Shown: piece by piece, positions 7,899 to 15,475 of the stretch
Position numbering within the stretch: the stretch's first letter is position 1
How the letters are laid out: each line of letters starts with the position of its first letter
Assembly: GCA_947483645.1 (NCBI GenBank)
Contig: CANKLS010000017.1
Coordinates: forward strand, 1-24,540
Source: Bradymonadales bacterium
GTDB taxonomy: Bacteria > Myxococcota > Bradymonadia > REDH01
Direction of reading: 5' to 3'
Length of the DNA: 24,540 bases
The notes under the pieces: generated by a model
Told to the model about the DNA's origin: nothing
Databases searched by the model: none
The model's input: the letters and a program-made list of their open reading frames with translations, nothing else
Made by a program: the position numbers and the translations under genes

Positions 7899-9116
7899 AT
7901 GAGCGACATTCGGGTTGTAGGTTCCATCGATATCGGACACCAGTCCATCAAGGCCGTTGTCGCCCGCGTCACGGGCGAGGCTGTCGAGGTCAAGGGGGCG
8001 GGGAAGGCGCTGACCCGTGGGCTCCACGACGGCAAGGTCGTCGACATCGAAGCCCTCGGCAAGGCGGTCCGGCAGGCACTCGACGAGGCCCAGTTTTCGG
8101 CCGGTCAGGCCGTGAGCCGCGTCGTCGTTACCATCTCGCCCCGCGCCAAGCGCGGCAGCAGTGTCGAGGTAGAGCTGCCCATCAAGGGCAGGAAGGTAAC
8201 CCAGTCCGATGTGGCGCAGATCATGCGCCTGGCCCGCCAGATGCCGGCCGGCTCGGCCGACGCGGTGATGCACACCGAGGTGCATGAGTTCGTGGTCGAT
8301 GATCAGGGCGGCATCGATAACCCGGTCGACATGACCGCCTCGTCGCTCCGCCTCCGCGGCTACAACATCACCGCTCCGGCGGTCGACCTCGACTGCGTCC
8401 GGCGCGCTGTCTCGAAGTGCAATGTCGAGATCCTCCGCATCGTCCAGGAGGTTCATGCGTCCGGCTTCAGCGTACTCGACCCCGCCGAGCGTGATCTCGG
8501 CGTGGTGCTTGTCTCCTTCGGCGCCGACACCACCAAGATTGCCATCTGGGCTGGCGGCGTCCTCGTCCGCAATGCGACCATCCCCGAAGGTGGCCGCGCG
8601 ATGACCGATTCGCTCGCGGTCGCAGGGCCCTTCACCACCGGCGTCGCCGAGCGGGTGAAGACCGAATACGGCGTGGCATCGGTTGCCGCCGGCAGCAACG
8701 ACAACGGCGTTCAGGTCCCCTCCCGCGGGCGCGGCCAGATCTCTGTCACCACCTCGTTCGTTGCGAGCATCCTCGAGCCACATGTCTTCGAGATCCTCCG
8801 CGTTGTCCGGCGCGAGCTTGAACTCTCCGGGTACAGCGACATGCTCAAGGCGGGAACGGTCCTGACGGGCGGAGCCGCAGCCCTGCCCCACATCGACGAG
8901 GTCGCCCACCAAGTCCTCGGGGGGCTTGTCCGAATCGGCCATCCCCACAGCGTGACCGGTATCTCCGACCTCGTCCGCAACCCGGAGTATGCAGCCGCGA
9001 CCGGTGCGCTCCAGATGCTCTGCGAGAGTGATGCAAGCCACCTCTACGACCCTGATGCTGAGAATGCCCGCACGCTCGGGGCGCGGGTTCGACAGCTCCT
9101 CAACTGGCTCTTCTGA
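7899..9116 (+). CDS. ftsA: Cell division protein FtsA, altered ATPase motif
   Basis: Actin-like protein that tethers FtsZ to the membrane and recruits the divisome. It has 405 residues. Phosphate-1 loop SIDIGHQSIKAVVARV (9-24); 1C subdomain about 85-165 with EVHEFVVDDQGGIDNPVDM; adenosine motif VLTGGAAALPHI (321-332); and a C-terminal amphipathic membrane-targeting helix LGARVRQLLNWLF (393-405). The phosphate-2 loop is unusual: LVSFGADTTKIAIW (204-217) replaces the usual DIGGGTTD pattern, so Asp is Ser, two Gly are Ala and Asp, and the closing Asp is Lys. Nucleotide handling may be changed. GGAG lies 7 bases before the ATG, 23 bases after ftsQ. No gene follows for 454 bases. Confidence 0.93.
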   Translation: MSDIRVVGSIDIGHQSIKAVVARVTGEAVEVKGAGKALTRGLHDGKVVDIEALGKAVRQALDEAQFSAGQAVSRVVVTISPRAKRGSSVEVELPIKGRKVTQSDVAQIMRLARQMPAGSADAVMHTEVHEFVVDDQGGIDNPVDMTASSLRLRGYNITAPAVDLDCVRRAVSKCNVEILRIVQEVHASGFSVLDPAERDLGVVLVSFGADTTKIAIWAGGVLVRNATIPEGGRAMTDSLAVAGPFTTGVAERVKTEYGVASVAAGSNDNGVQVPSRGRGQISVTTSFVASILEPHVFEILRVVRRELELSGYSDMLKAGTVLTGGAAALPHIDEVAHQVLGGLVRIGHPHSVTGISDLVRNPEYAAATGALQMLCESDASHLYDPDAENARTLGARVRQLLNWLF

Positions 9117-9223
9117 CACCGTCAGGCGCGGCCCCTGCGCCTTCCAAAAGAATACTCCCAACCCCGCCCCGAGACTGCTTGTCCGGGCATCCAACAAGAG
9201 GTCTGCCGTTGTTCCCGCAGGAG

Positions 9224-9241
9224 GCGATCCAAAAGGATCGC
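9224..9241 (+). other. Perfect hairpin in the ftsZ leader
   Basis: GCGATCC-AAAA-GGATCGC forms a 7-bp stem with a 4-base loop. No T-run follows directly. The segment CAAAAGGATC (9230-9239) can also pair, with one bulged G, to GATCTTTTG (9257-9265), so two exclusive RNA folds are possible. It could be a regulatory RNA switch or a protein site; its function is unknown. Confidence 0.45.
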
Positions 9242-9277
9242 TGAATCAAAGAGTTGGATCTTTTGCCCGCATCGACT

Positions 9278-9312
9278 GAGCGGGCCGGAGAGCACCAAAG
9301 GCCCCGTTTTCT
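9278..9312 (+). terminator. Terminator-like hairpin upstream of ftsZ
   Basis: GGGCC (9282-9286) pairs with GGCCC (9300-9304). The stem extends outward through C9281-G9306 and further A-T and G-T pairs if C9305 is bulged, and is followed by GTTTTCTTC. The 13-base loop and short run make it a moderate intrinsic terminator. It could end the murE-ftsA transcript or act as an attenuator for ftsZ. Confidence 0.35.
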
Positions 9313-9445
9313 TCGTTGTCGCTCGATCTTCGCGGTGGTACATGCCGCCGCAGCTCGGGTGAAAGTGTCGCAAAAGCAACCAAGTGGACGGGCCTCTTCG
9401 ACAGGCACCCCCGTGGGGTTCGTGTCGTGCTCGGCGACTGTTTGC

Positions 9446-9475
9446 TTGGCCCCAGCCCCTCGATGTGAGCACAAT
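9446..9475 (+). promoter_or_regulatory. Weak sigma-70-like promoter candidate for ftsZ
   Basis: TTGGCC (9446-9451) and CACAAT (9470-9475), 18 bases apart, each match about four of six consensus positions. The expected start lies about 90 bases before the ftsZ ATG. It is supported mainly by position downstream of a possible terminator; other arrangements are possible. Confidence 0.25.
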
Positions 9476-9570
9476 TTACCCCCCTTGACTTCTACCGCAG
9501 GCTGCTTTGCGCCGCGGAGACCGCCGCCCCCATCACTGCCGCTCCTGTCTGTCCGTTCGAGAGGTTTTCA

Positions 9571-10929
9571 ATGTTCATGTTCGATGAGAAGCCGTCCAAT
9601 CGTGGTGCCCGTCTCAAGGTCTTCGGCGTAGGTGGAGGCGGCGGAAACGCGCTGAACACCATGATCGCTGCCGGCCTTGAGGGCATCGAGTTCATCGCGG
9701 CCAACACCGACATGCAGGCGCTTGAGCGCAACCTCGCCCCCGTGAAGATTCAGCTCGGTGCCGACCTCACCAAGGGCCTCGGCGCGGGCGCCAATCCCAA
9801 CGTCGGCCGGGAGGCCGCGCTCGCCGATGAGGCCCAGATCCGAGCCGCCCTCGAAGGCTCCGACATGGTCTTCGTGACGGCAGGCATGGGCGGCGGCACC
9901 GGCACCGGCGCAGCACCCGTGGTTGCACGCATCGCCCGCGAGCTCGGCGCCCTCACAGTCGGCGTCGTCACCAAGCCCTTCCAGTTCGAGGGCAATCGCC
10001 GCGCACGCGCTGCTGCCGAAGGCCTCACCGCCCTCCGCAAAGAGGTCGACACCCTCATCGTCGTCCCCAACTACCGGCTCCTCTCCACCGTCGGACCCAA
10101 CGCAACCCTGCTTGAGGCCTTCCAGCAGGTCGACGCGGTGCTTCTCAATGCGGTGCAGGGCATCTCCGACCTCATCGCGGTTGGCGGCTACATCAACGTC
10201 GACTTCGCCGACGTCCGTTCCGTCATGAGCAACATGGGTCTCGCGCTCATGGGAACCGGCCGTGCCTCCGGCCCCGGCCGCGCCACCGAAGCAGCCTCCA
10301 TCGCCATCTCGAGCCCGCTCCTCGAGGGCGCCTCCATCGACGGCGCCACCGGCGTCCTCATCAACGTCACCGGCGGCCTCAACCTCGGCATCCACGAGGT
10401 CAACGCGGCAGCCGAGATCATCAACAACGCCGCCGACCCCGACGCCAACATCATCTTCGGCGCCGTCATCGACGAGTCCATGGAGGACGAGATCAAGGTG
10501 ACGGTCATCGCCACCGGCTTCGACCGCCCCGACATCGTCATCGGCACGCCGCCCCGACTCGCTACCGTCACGCAGCCTGTAGCCCCGGCGACCGGCGTTG
10601 CCGACACCGGTCCGCAGCGCACCCTGAACCAGAGCGAGATGGCCCCCGCCTCGGGCCAGTATGCCGCCGTTGCTCAGGCCGCTCCCGCGAACCAGCCCCC
10701 GCCGCTGCACCGCGTCCCGCGCTCCGAGATGGCCCCCCAGCAGGTCTCCGCGCAGGTCTTCTCTGCGCAGCCGCTCCCCGCATCGCCCCGCATCGCCCGC
10801 GTCACCGCACCCACCCAGGCGGTTGCCGATGACGCTGCGCTCCGCGCCCTCTTTGCAGAGGCGACGGTGCAGGATGATCATGAGCTCGGTGTCGTCCTCC
10901 GCGGTCGCGACTACTCTGGCAAGAAGTAG
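9571..10929 (+). CDS. ftsZ: Cell division GTPase FtsZ
   Basis: Tubulin-like GTPase that forms the division ring. It has 452 residues. The GTPase core covers about 15-318: [16 protein letters not shown] (16-31), ANTDMQAL (44-51), signature [10 protein letters not shown] (107-116), and the T7 synergy loop [11 protein letters not shown] (209-219) with both Asp residues needed for hydrolysis across the dimer. A Pro/Ala/Gln-rich linker covers about 320-430. The tail ends [18 protein letters not shown]; the usual IPxFLR-type peptide that binds FtsA is not recognisable. GAGAGG lies 6 bases before the first ATG; a second in-frame ATG lies two codons later. It stands apart from ftsA by 454 bases, which is wider than usual. 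Confidence 0.97.
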   Translation: MFMFDEKPSNRGARLKVFGVGGGGGNALNTMIAAGLEGIEFIAANTDMQALERNLAPVKIQLGADLTKGLGAGANPNVGREAALADEAQIRAALEGSDMVFVTAGMGGGTGTGAAPVVARIARELGALTVGVVTKPFQFEGNRRARAAAEGLTALRKEVDTLIVVPNYRLLSTVGPNATLLEAFQQVDAVLLNAVQGISDLIAVGGYINVDFADVRSVMSNMGLALMGTGRASGPGRATEAASIAISSPLLEGASIDGATGVLINVTGGLNLGIHEVNAAAEIINNAADPDANIIFGAVIDESMEDEIKVTVIATGFDRPDIVIGTPPRLATVTQPVAPATGVADTGPQRTLNQSEMAPASGQYAAVAQAAPANQPPPLHRVPRSEMAPQQVSAQVFSAQPLPASPRIARVTAPTQAVADDAALRALFAEATVQDDHELGVVLRGRDYSGKK

Positions 10930-10938
10930 CGCCCCCCG

Positions 10939-11694
10939 GTGACAGCCTCTCCACAAGTCGCCGTCCTGCTCTACGAGCCGCAGGACCCTATCAACATCGG
11001 ATCCGTCGTCCGCGCCTGCAATAACTGCGGCTGCGATGACTTGCGCCTGCTTCGGCCACGCACTGCCGAGGCCCGCGCCGTCCTCATCTCCGCTCCCCAT
11101 GGTGAGTCCTTCTTCCGCGACTCGGTCACCGTTCACCACGACTGGGAGCCGGCGGCCGAGGGGCTCCATCGCGTCATCGCAGTCTCGGGCCGAAGCCATG
11201 CCACCCGGACCCCCGTCATGACGCTCGATGCAGCCTTCACCATGCTCGAGCAGGCGCCCGAGCACCGCGTCGGGTTTGTCTTCGGCCGCGAAGATTCCGG
11301 CCTGCCCAACCATATTGTCGACCGCTGCGACGCCATTGTCACCCTCGAGGCGGTCGAAGAGCACTACTCCTACAACCTCGCGCAGGCGGTCCTCCTGGTG
11401 CTCCACCGCACCATGCTCCGGTGGCCACATGGCGAAGGCGCCGTCCTCCGCGCCGCCCTCCGCGCCGCCTCACTGGCCAAGCCTCGCACCTCCACCTCAG
11501 GCAGCCGCGAGCGCTACATGGGCGAGGTGGAGCGGATGCTCGACCAGATCGGCTTCTTCAAGGGCGACCAGCGCGAGAATGTCGTTCGGACCCTGCGCCA
11601 CCTCATCCGCAAGGCCGACCCCGACGAGCAGGAGCTCGCCACACTCTGGGGTATCCTGTCGCAGGTCGAGCGCGTCGCCCCGGGTCCGGGTTAG
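10939..11694 (+). CDS. trmJ: TrmJ-like tRNA (Cm32/Um32) 2'-O-methyltransferase
   Basis: SPOUT-fold, SAM-dependent RNA 2'-O-ribose methyltransferase. It has 251 residues. The SpoU motifs are present: EPQDPINIGSVVRACNNCG (13-31, motif 1 with Asn19 and Arg25), VGFVFGREDSGLPNHIVDRC (111-130, motif 2), and YSYNLAQAVLLVLH (143-156, motif 3). The C-terminal helices YMGEVERMLDQIGFF and RTLRHLIRKADPDEQELATL resemble the TrmJ tail rather than TrmH or RlmB, so TrmJ is favoured, but the target nucleotide is not shown by sequence. The start is GTG, 9 bases after the ftsZ stop, with no clear ribosome site, so expression may depend on ftsZ translation. Confidence 0.85.
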   Translation: MTASPQVAVLLYEPQDPINIGSVVRACNNCGCDDLRLLRPRTAEARAVLISAPHGESFFRDSVTVHHDWEPAAEGLHRVIAVSGRSHATRTPVMTLDAAFTMLEQAPEHRVGFVFGREDSGLPNHIVDRCDAIVTLEAVEEHYSYNLAQAVLLVLHRTMLRWPHGEGAVLRAALRAASLAKPRTSTSGSRERYMGEVERMLDQIGFFKGDQRENVVRTLRHLIRKADPDEQELATLWGILSQVERVAPGPG

Positions 11695-11770
11695 CCGGAC
11701 CACCGTTGCGGCCTAGCCGCTCCTTGTGATACCCAACCGCAGCGTCTTGTCCTGTCGGGTAGAGGTCTGC

Positions 11771-12493
11771 GTGGAATCGCTGGAGCAATATCGAGATGTC
11801 GGCTGGCTGAGCCCCGCAGACCTGCGAAACGCAGTGCTCGACGCACTCGTCGCCCATCCTGTGACCGCCTACCACGGCCGCCTCGTGCTCCGTGCCACGG
11901 TCGACCTGTTGGTTCGAGAGGGAATCGGCGTGCTCCCTGAACCCATCGAAGGCGAGTTGCACGCCTTTCGGCAGGCTACCTCGCTCCTCATCGGCGCCCT
12001 GCTCAAGATCAACGGAGCCAACAACGCCGGCATCAAAGCGGAGGTGGCTAGCCGTGATGCCGCGCGACTCGAGGCGGTGGCTCGAGCACTCGTAGCCCGC
12101 ATGAGCGCCCGCCCATCCAACATCATCCCCGAGGCGCCAGACGACCATCGGAATGCGCCTTCTCATGAGAGCAGCCAAGCGGAGTCGCGTCCCATGCACG
12201 CCGCGGTCCCCACGCCCATGGTCCGCGAGCCGGCGCCCGATGCGCTCCTCTTTCGCTCCCCCGAGTTCGAAGCGCTGGCACACGATCACTTCACCCCACC
12301 GCCGGTCGCGCCTCAGCACGAGGCTGCGGTCGAGGTCGGCATGTGGGCCAATGTTGCCGTGCTCGATGGCGTTCAGCTCTCTATCCGCGGCGACGTCTAC
12401 GGTCGCCTGGTTGCAACGCGCCGGCCGGAAGAGATCCTCCATGCGGTTCGTGCAGCGCTCGAAGCGGTCACGGCAGGTCGCGTCCGGCAGTAG
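11771..12493 (+). CDS. Unrecognised 240-residue protein
   Basis: I do not recognise this protein. It seems soluble: there is no signal peptide or membrane helix. An N-terminal helical region (1-115) contains DVGWLSPADLRNAVLDALV and LLIGALLKINGANNAGIK; a Pro/Ala/His-rich linker (about 120-190) follows, then a short C-terminal domain with VEVGMWANVAVLDGVQLSIR and EEILHAVRAALEAV. The GTG at 11771 is chosen because AGAGG lies 5 bases upstream; an in-frame GTG at 11726 would add 15 residues without a ribosome site. It lies 76 bases after trmJ, perhaps the same transcript, and converges on the small lipoprotein gene with a 12-base gap. Confidence 0.7.
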   Translation: MESLEQYRDVGWLSPADLRNAVLDALVAHPVTAYHGRLVLRATVDLLVREGIGVLPEPIEGELHAFRQATSLLIGALLKINGANNAGIKAEVASRDAARLEAVARALVARMSARPSNIIPEAPDDHRNAPSHESSQAESRPMHAAVPTPMVREPAPDALLFRSPEFEALAHDHFTPPPVAPQHEAAVEVGMWANVAVLDGVQLSIRGDVYGRLVATRRPEEILHAVRAALEAVTAGRVRQ

Positions 12494-12505
12494 CGGCGCG
12501 TTGGG

Positions 12506-12832
12506 TTAGGGTGCGGTCGCTGGCTCGAAGCAGAACTTCGGGCCCTCGAGGTCCGTGCGGCAGACGTAGCCCTCGTCGCTGCGGCAGTCATCGTTCGAGC
12601 TGCACGGCTTCATGCAGGCGCTCAATCCGCCAAAGTCGGCACACACCGACTCGCTCGGGCACTCAGCCGACGAGGTGCAGTCGTAGAGCGTGCAGTAGCC
12701 TGCCTCTGCCGTCGTGTCACACACCTGACCCACGCCGCACTCGACAGAGGCTGTGCAGGCGTCGCCCACCTCCGGCGTGCAGCCGTAGAGAGCGAGCATC
12801 AGAGAGAGAGCGAAAATCAGGCGACCAACCAT
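12506..12832 (-). CDS. Small Cys-rich lipoprotein
   Basis: A 108-residue secreted lipoprotein. A signal peptide (MVGRLIFALSLMLALYGC) ends in the lipobox LYGC at Cys18. The mature part has about 13 further Cys in spaced pairs (GDACTASVECGVGQVCD, YDCTSSAECPSESVCAD, CMKPCSSNDDCRSDEGYVC), suggesting a compact disulfide-knotted domain of the kind common in myxobacterial exported proteins. Thr at +2 would favour the outer membrane under the E. coli sorting rule. AAGGGAG lies just upstream of the ATG. It is divergent from the binding-protein gene, sharing a gap of 50 to 107 bases. Binding partner and function are unknown. Confidence 0.82.
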   Translation of the reverse strand: MVGRLIFALSLMLALYGCTPEVGDACTASVECGVGQVCDTTAEAGYCTLYDCTSSAECPSESVCADFGGLSACMKPCSSNDDCRSDEGYVCRTDLEGPKFCFEPATAP

Positions 12833-12882
12833 GGGGCTCCCTTGCCCAATGTCACATCAAACCGCAAGCGCCGCATTGACGG

Positions 12883-14547
12883 ATGAGCCCGAATCTCGCA
12901 GACGGTGCGCTCTCTCTCGGGATGCCGATGACCCTCTCCATGCAACTCCACCGCTCCCTCAGCAGCCTCACGCTGCTGCTCTGCTGGACCGCCTCGCTGC
13001 TCACCGCCGCCTGCAGCGTGGAGCAGCCTGAGCGCCCCGCCGATGCCTTTGCCTTCGCGCTCGGCTCCGACCCCGAGACCTTCGACCCGGGCTCCATGTC
13101 GGGTTCGGTGGAGGGCGACGTAGCCTACCAGCTCTTTGAGGGCCTTCTCTCGCCCGCAGCCGACGACGGCCCGCCCGAGCCTGGCGTCGCCGAACGGTTC
13201 GACCTCTCCTCAGATGGCCGCACCTATACCTTCCACCTTCGGCCAGACGCCCGCTGGTCGAACGGGGATCCCCTCACCGCTGCAGACTTCGACTACGCGT
13301 GGCGTCGCGTCCTCAAACACAAGATAGCGGCCGACTACATCAACCTCTTCCGGCTGGTGCGCGGTGCTGCGGAATACGAGGCTACGCCGACAAACGAGGC
13401 CCTGCTCGGACTGCGTGTCGAAGGCCCAACCACCTTCGTCGTTGAGCTTGCCCAGCCCGTGGCCTACTTCCCAGAGTTGGTCTCCTTCTACCCCATGTTC
13501 CCCGTCCACCGAGGCTCGATTGAGAAGTGGGGCGAGCAGGATGCCTTCAAGCCTGAGCACATCGTCAGCAACGGCGCCTACAAGATGGAGGCCTACCTCC
13601 GACGGCTACGCATCGATGCCACCTTGAACCCCTACTACTGGGGCCGCGCCGACGTCGCGATGAAGCAGCTCTCCCTGCTCATCATCGAAGATGAGGCCGC
13701 ACGGGTGAACGCCTTCGACGATGGCCGCCTCGACTGGGTCAATCAGCTCCCCAGCAACCAGATCCTCTCGCTCCGTACCCGCGAGACCTTCCGGCGCACC
13801 GAGATGCTCGGCACCTACTTCCTCCGCTTCAATGTCACGAAGCCCCCCTTCAACAACCCACGCGTCCGCCACGCTCTCTCGCTCGCCGTCGACCGCGAGC
13901 TGCTCTGTCGCTGCACCCTCTCCGACCTCTACAAGCCGGCGACCGGCATGGTCCCAAGCCTGCCCGGCTACCCCGCCAGCGACGCGGTCCGATACGACCC
14001 CGACGAGGCCCGGCGCCTTCTCGCTGCGGCCGGTTTCCCAGGCGGAAAGGGCTTCCCCACCGTCGCCTATCTCTACAACACGAGTGAGAACCACAAAATC
14101 GTGGCCGAGGGGCTCCAAGATATCTGGAAGTCCGAACTCGGCATCGAGGTCCAGCTCGTGAATCAGGAGTGGAAGGTCTACCTCGATGCGCTCAAGCGCC
14201 TCGACTACGACATCGCCCGCGGCGGCTGGATCGGCGACTACGTTGACCCCAACACCTTCCTCGACCTCTGGAGGACGGGCGACGAGAACAACCATACGGG
14301 CTGGTCAGACGCTGGCTTCGACGGGCTCATCGACAAGGCCGCGCAGACGCCCGACCCCGCAGCACGCCTCACCGTCCTGCACGCCGCGGAGGCCATCCTC
14401 ATGCGCGAGCTGCCCGTGATGCCCATCTACAACTACGCGGAGTTCCATCTCCTTCGAGTCGAGATCGACGGCTGGCAGGCCAACCTGCGGGATGTCCACC
14501 TCGCACGCCACATCCGCAAACGGCCGCAGGCCGGAGCAGGGCGCTAA
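12883..14547 (+). CDS. Lipoprotein solute-binding protein, OppA/DppA family (SBP_bac_5)
   Basis: Extracytoplasmic binding protein of a peptide-type ABC importer. The lipobox LTAAC places the lipidated Cys at residue 44 of the longest frame. The typical signal peptide begins at MQLHRSLSSL (ATG 12940), with other in-frame ATGs at 12922 and 12928; none has a good ribosome site, so the true start is uncertain and the longest frame is given. The family body shows FALGSDPETFDPGS, YQLFEGLL, YTFHLRPDARWSNGDPLTA, ADFDYAWRRVL, HIVSNGAYKME, NNPRVRHALSLAVDRELL, and a C-terminal RGGWIGDYVDPNTFLDLW, closest in style to oligopeptide OppA. OppB follows after one base. The ligand is inferred to be a peptide. 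Confidence 0.92.
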   Translation: MSPNLADGALSLGMPMTLSMQLHRSLSSLTLLLCWTASLLTAACSVEQPERPADAFAFALGSDPETFDPGSMSGSVEGDVAYQLFEGLLSPAADDGPPEPGVAERFDLSSDGRTYTFHLRPDARWSNGDPLTAADFDYAWRRVLKHKIAADYINLFRLVRGAAEYEATPTNEALLGLRVEGPTTFVVELAQPVAYFPELVSFYPMFPVHRGSIEKWGEQDAFKPEHIVSNGAYKMEAYLRRLRIDATLNPYYWGRADVAMKQLSLLIIEDEAARVNAFDDGRLDWVNQLPSNQILSLRTRETFRRTEMLGTYFLRFNVTKPPFNNPRVRHALSLAVDRELLCRCTLSDLYKPATGMVPSLPGYPASDAVRYDPDEARRLLAAAGFPGGKGFPTVAYLYNTSENHKIVAEGLQDIWKSELGIEVQLVNQEWKVYLDALKRLDYDIARGGWIGDYVDPNTFLDLWRTGDENNHTGWSDAGFDGLIDKAAQTPDPAARLTVLHAAEAILMRELPVMPIYNYAEFHLLRVEIDGWQANLRDVHLARHIRKRPQAGAGR

Positions 14548-14548
14548 C

Positions 14549-15475
14549 ATGCTCCGCTCCCTTGGCGCACGCCTCCTGCAGAACCTCGCAGTCCTCTTCG
14601 TGGTCCTCTCGCTCTCCTTCCTGGTCATGAAGCTGGCGCCCGGAAGCCCGCTCTCCAAAGACCGCGACCTGCCCCCCGAGATTGAGGCGATGCTCGAGGA
14701 GCAGTACGGCCTCAACAAGCCCCTCGCCGCGCAGTACTTCGACTACATCGGCCGTCTCGCCCACGGCGACCTCGGCCCCTCCATGAAGCAGGAGGCGCCG
14801 GTCGCCGACATCCTCCTCGCCGCGCTCCCCTACTCGCTCATCACCGGGCTGCAGGCCATGGCCTTCGCGCTGCTCGTCGGCATCCCGCTCGGCATCCTCG
14901 CCGCCATGCGCCCGCGGACCTTCTGGGACCACGCGACAATGGCCATCTCCACCCTCGCCATCTCGGTGCCCAACTTCGTGCTCGGACCGCTACTCATCCT
15001 CGTCTTCGCCCTCGGACTCGGATGGACCCGCACCGGCGGCTGGGCTGGCTGGAGCGACTCCATCCTGCCGAGCATCAGCCTCGGTTGCTTCTACATGGCC
15101 TACGTCTCAAGGCTTGCGCGCTCGGGCATGCTCGAAGTCTCGCGACTCGACCATGTCCGCACCGCCCGTGCCAAGGGAGCGAGCGAAACGCGTGTTGTGC
15201 TCGTCCACATCCTGCGCGCCGGACTGCTCCCGGTCGTTAGCTTTCTCGGCCCCGCCTTCGCCGCCGTACTGACCGGCTCGGTCGTCGTGGAGCGGGTCTT
15301 CAATGTGCCGGGCATTGGCACCTTCTTTGTCGATGCGGCCTTCAACCGCGACTACTTCCTCGTCCTCGGCGCCATCCTCGTCTACTCGGTGCTCCTGGTC
15401 ATGCTGAACCTTGCGGTCGACCTCGTCTATTCAGTCATCGACCCCCGCATCACCCTCGACGGCAAGCAGGCATGA
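14549..15475 (+). CDS. oppB: OppB/DppB-type ABC transporter permease
   Basis: Inner-membrane permease of a peptide/nickel-type importer. It has 308 residues with about six membrane helices: N-terminal helix LLQNLAVLFVVLSLSFLVMK (9-28), then LAPGSPLSKDRDLPPE, LNKPLAAQYFDYIGRLAHGDLG, and the core helices from about residue 98. The cytoplasmic EAA loop that contacts an ATPase is HVRTARAKGASETRVVLVHI (202-221), followed by VVERVFNVPGIGTFFVDAAFNRDY, a strong OppB/DppB mark. The ATG at 14549 is preferred over the longer open frame because it sits one base after the binding-protein stop and homology begins there. The stop overlaps the oppC start as ATGA. Confidence 0.94.
   Translation: MLRSLGARLLQNLAVLFVVLSLSFLVMKLAPGSPLSKDRDLPPEIEAMLEEQYGLNKPLAAQYFDYIGRLAHGDLGPSMKQEAPVADILLAALPYSLITGLQAMAFALLVGIPLGILAAMRPRTFWDHATMAISTLAISVPNFVLGPLLILVFALGLGWTRTGGWAGWSDSILPSISLGCFYMAYVSRLARSGMLEVSRLDHVRTARAKGASETRVVLVHILRAGLLPVVSFLGPAFAAVLTGSVVVERVFNVPGIGTFFVDAAFNRDYFLVLGAILVYSVLLVMLNLAVDLVYSVIDPRITLDGKQA

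Larger units (their letters stand above)
9117..9570. other. Non-coding leader between ftsA and ftsZ
   Basis: 454 bases with no convincing gene; the open frames here have no ribosome site or family motif. It holds a weak 6-bp hairpin after ftsA (AGGCGC 9124-9129 with GCGCCT 9137-9142), a perfect 7-bp hairpin (9224-9241), a terminator-like hairpin (9278-9312), a weak promoter candidate (9446-9475), and the ftsZ ribosome site GAGAGG (9559-9564). The A/T-richer patches stand out from the coding DNA on both sides. Confidence 0.7.

Noticed and set aside
9100..9474. Minus-strand open frames in the ftsA-ftsZ gap
   Set aside because: Two overlapping frames of similar length, neither with a ribosome site, signal or recognisable domain; treated as non-coding.
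9485..9513. TTGACT as a -35 box for ftsZ
   Set aside because: No acceptable -10 hexamer lies 16-18 bases downstream.
9568..11430. Long minus-strand open frame antisense to ftsZ and trmJ
   Set aside because: Glycine- and Asp-rich artefact of the GC-rich third positions of ftsZ; no ribosome site or motif.
12875..12903. TTGACG as a -35 box for the binding-protein gene
   Set aside because: The hexamer at the right spacing is CAGACG, a poor -10, so no promoter is claimed.
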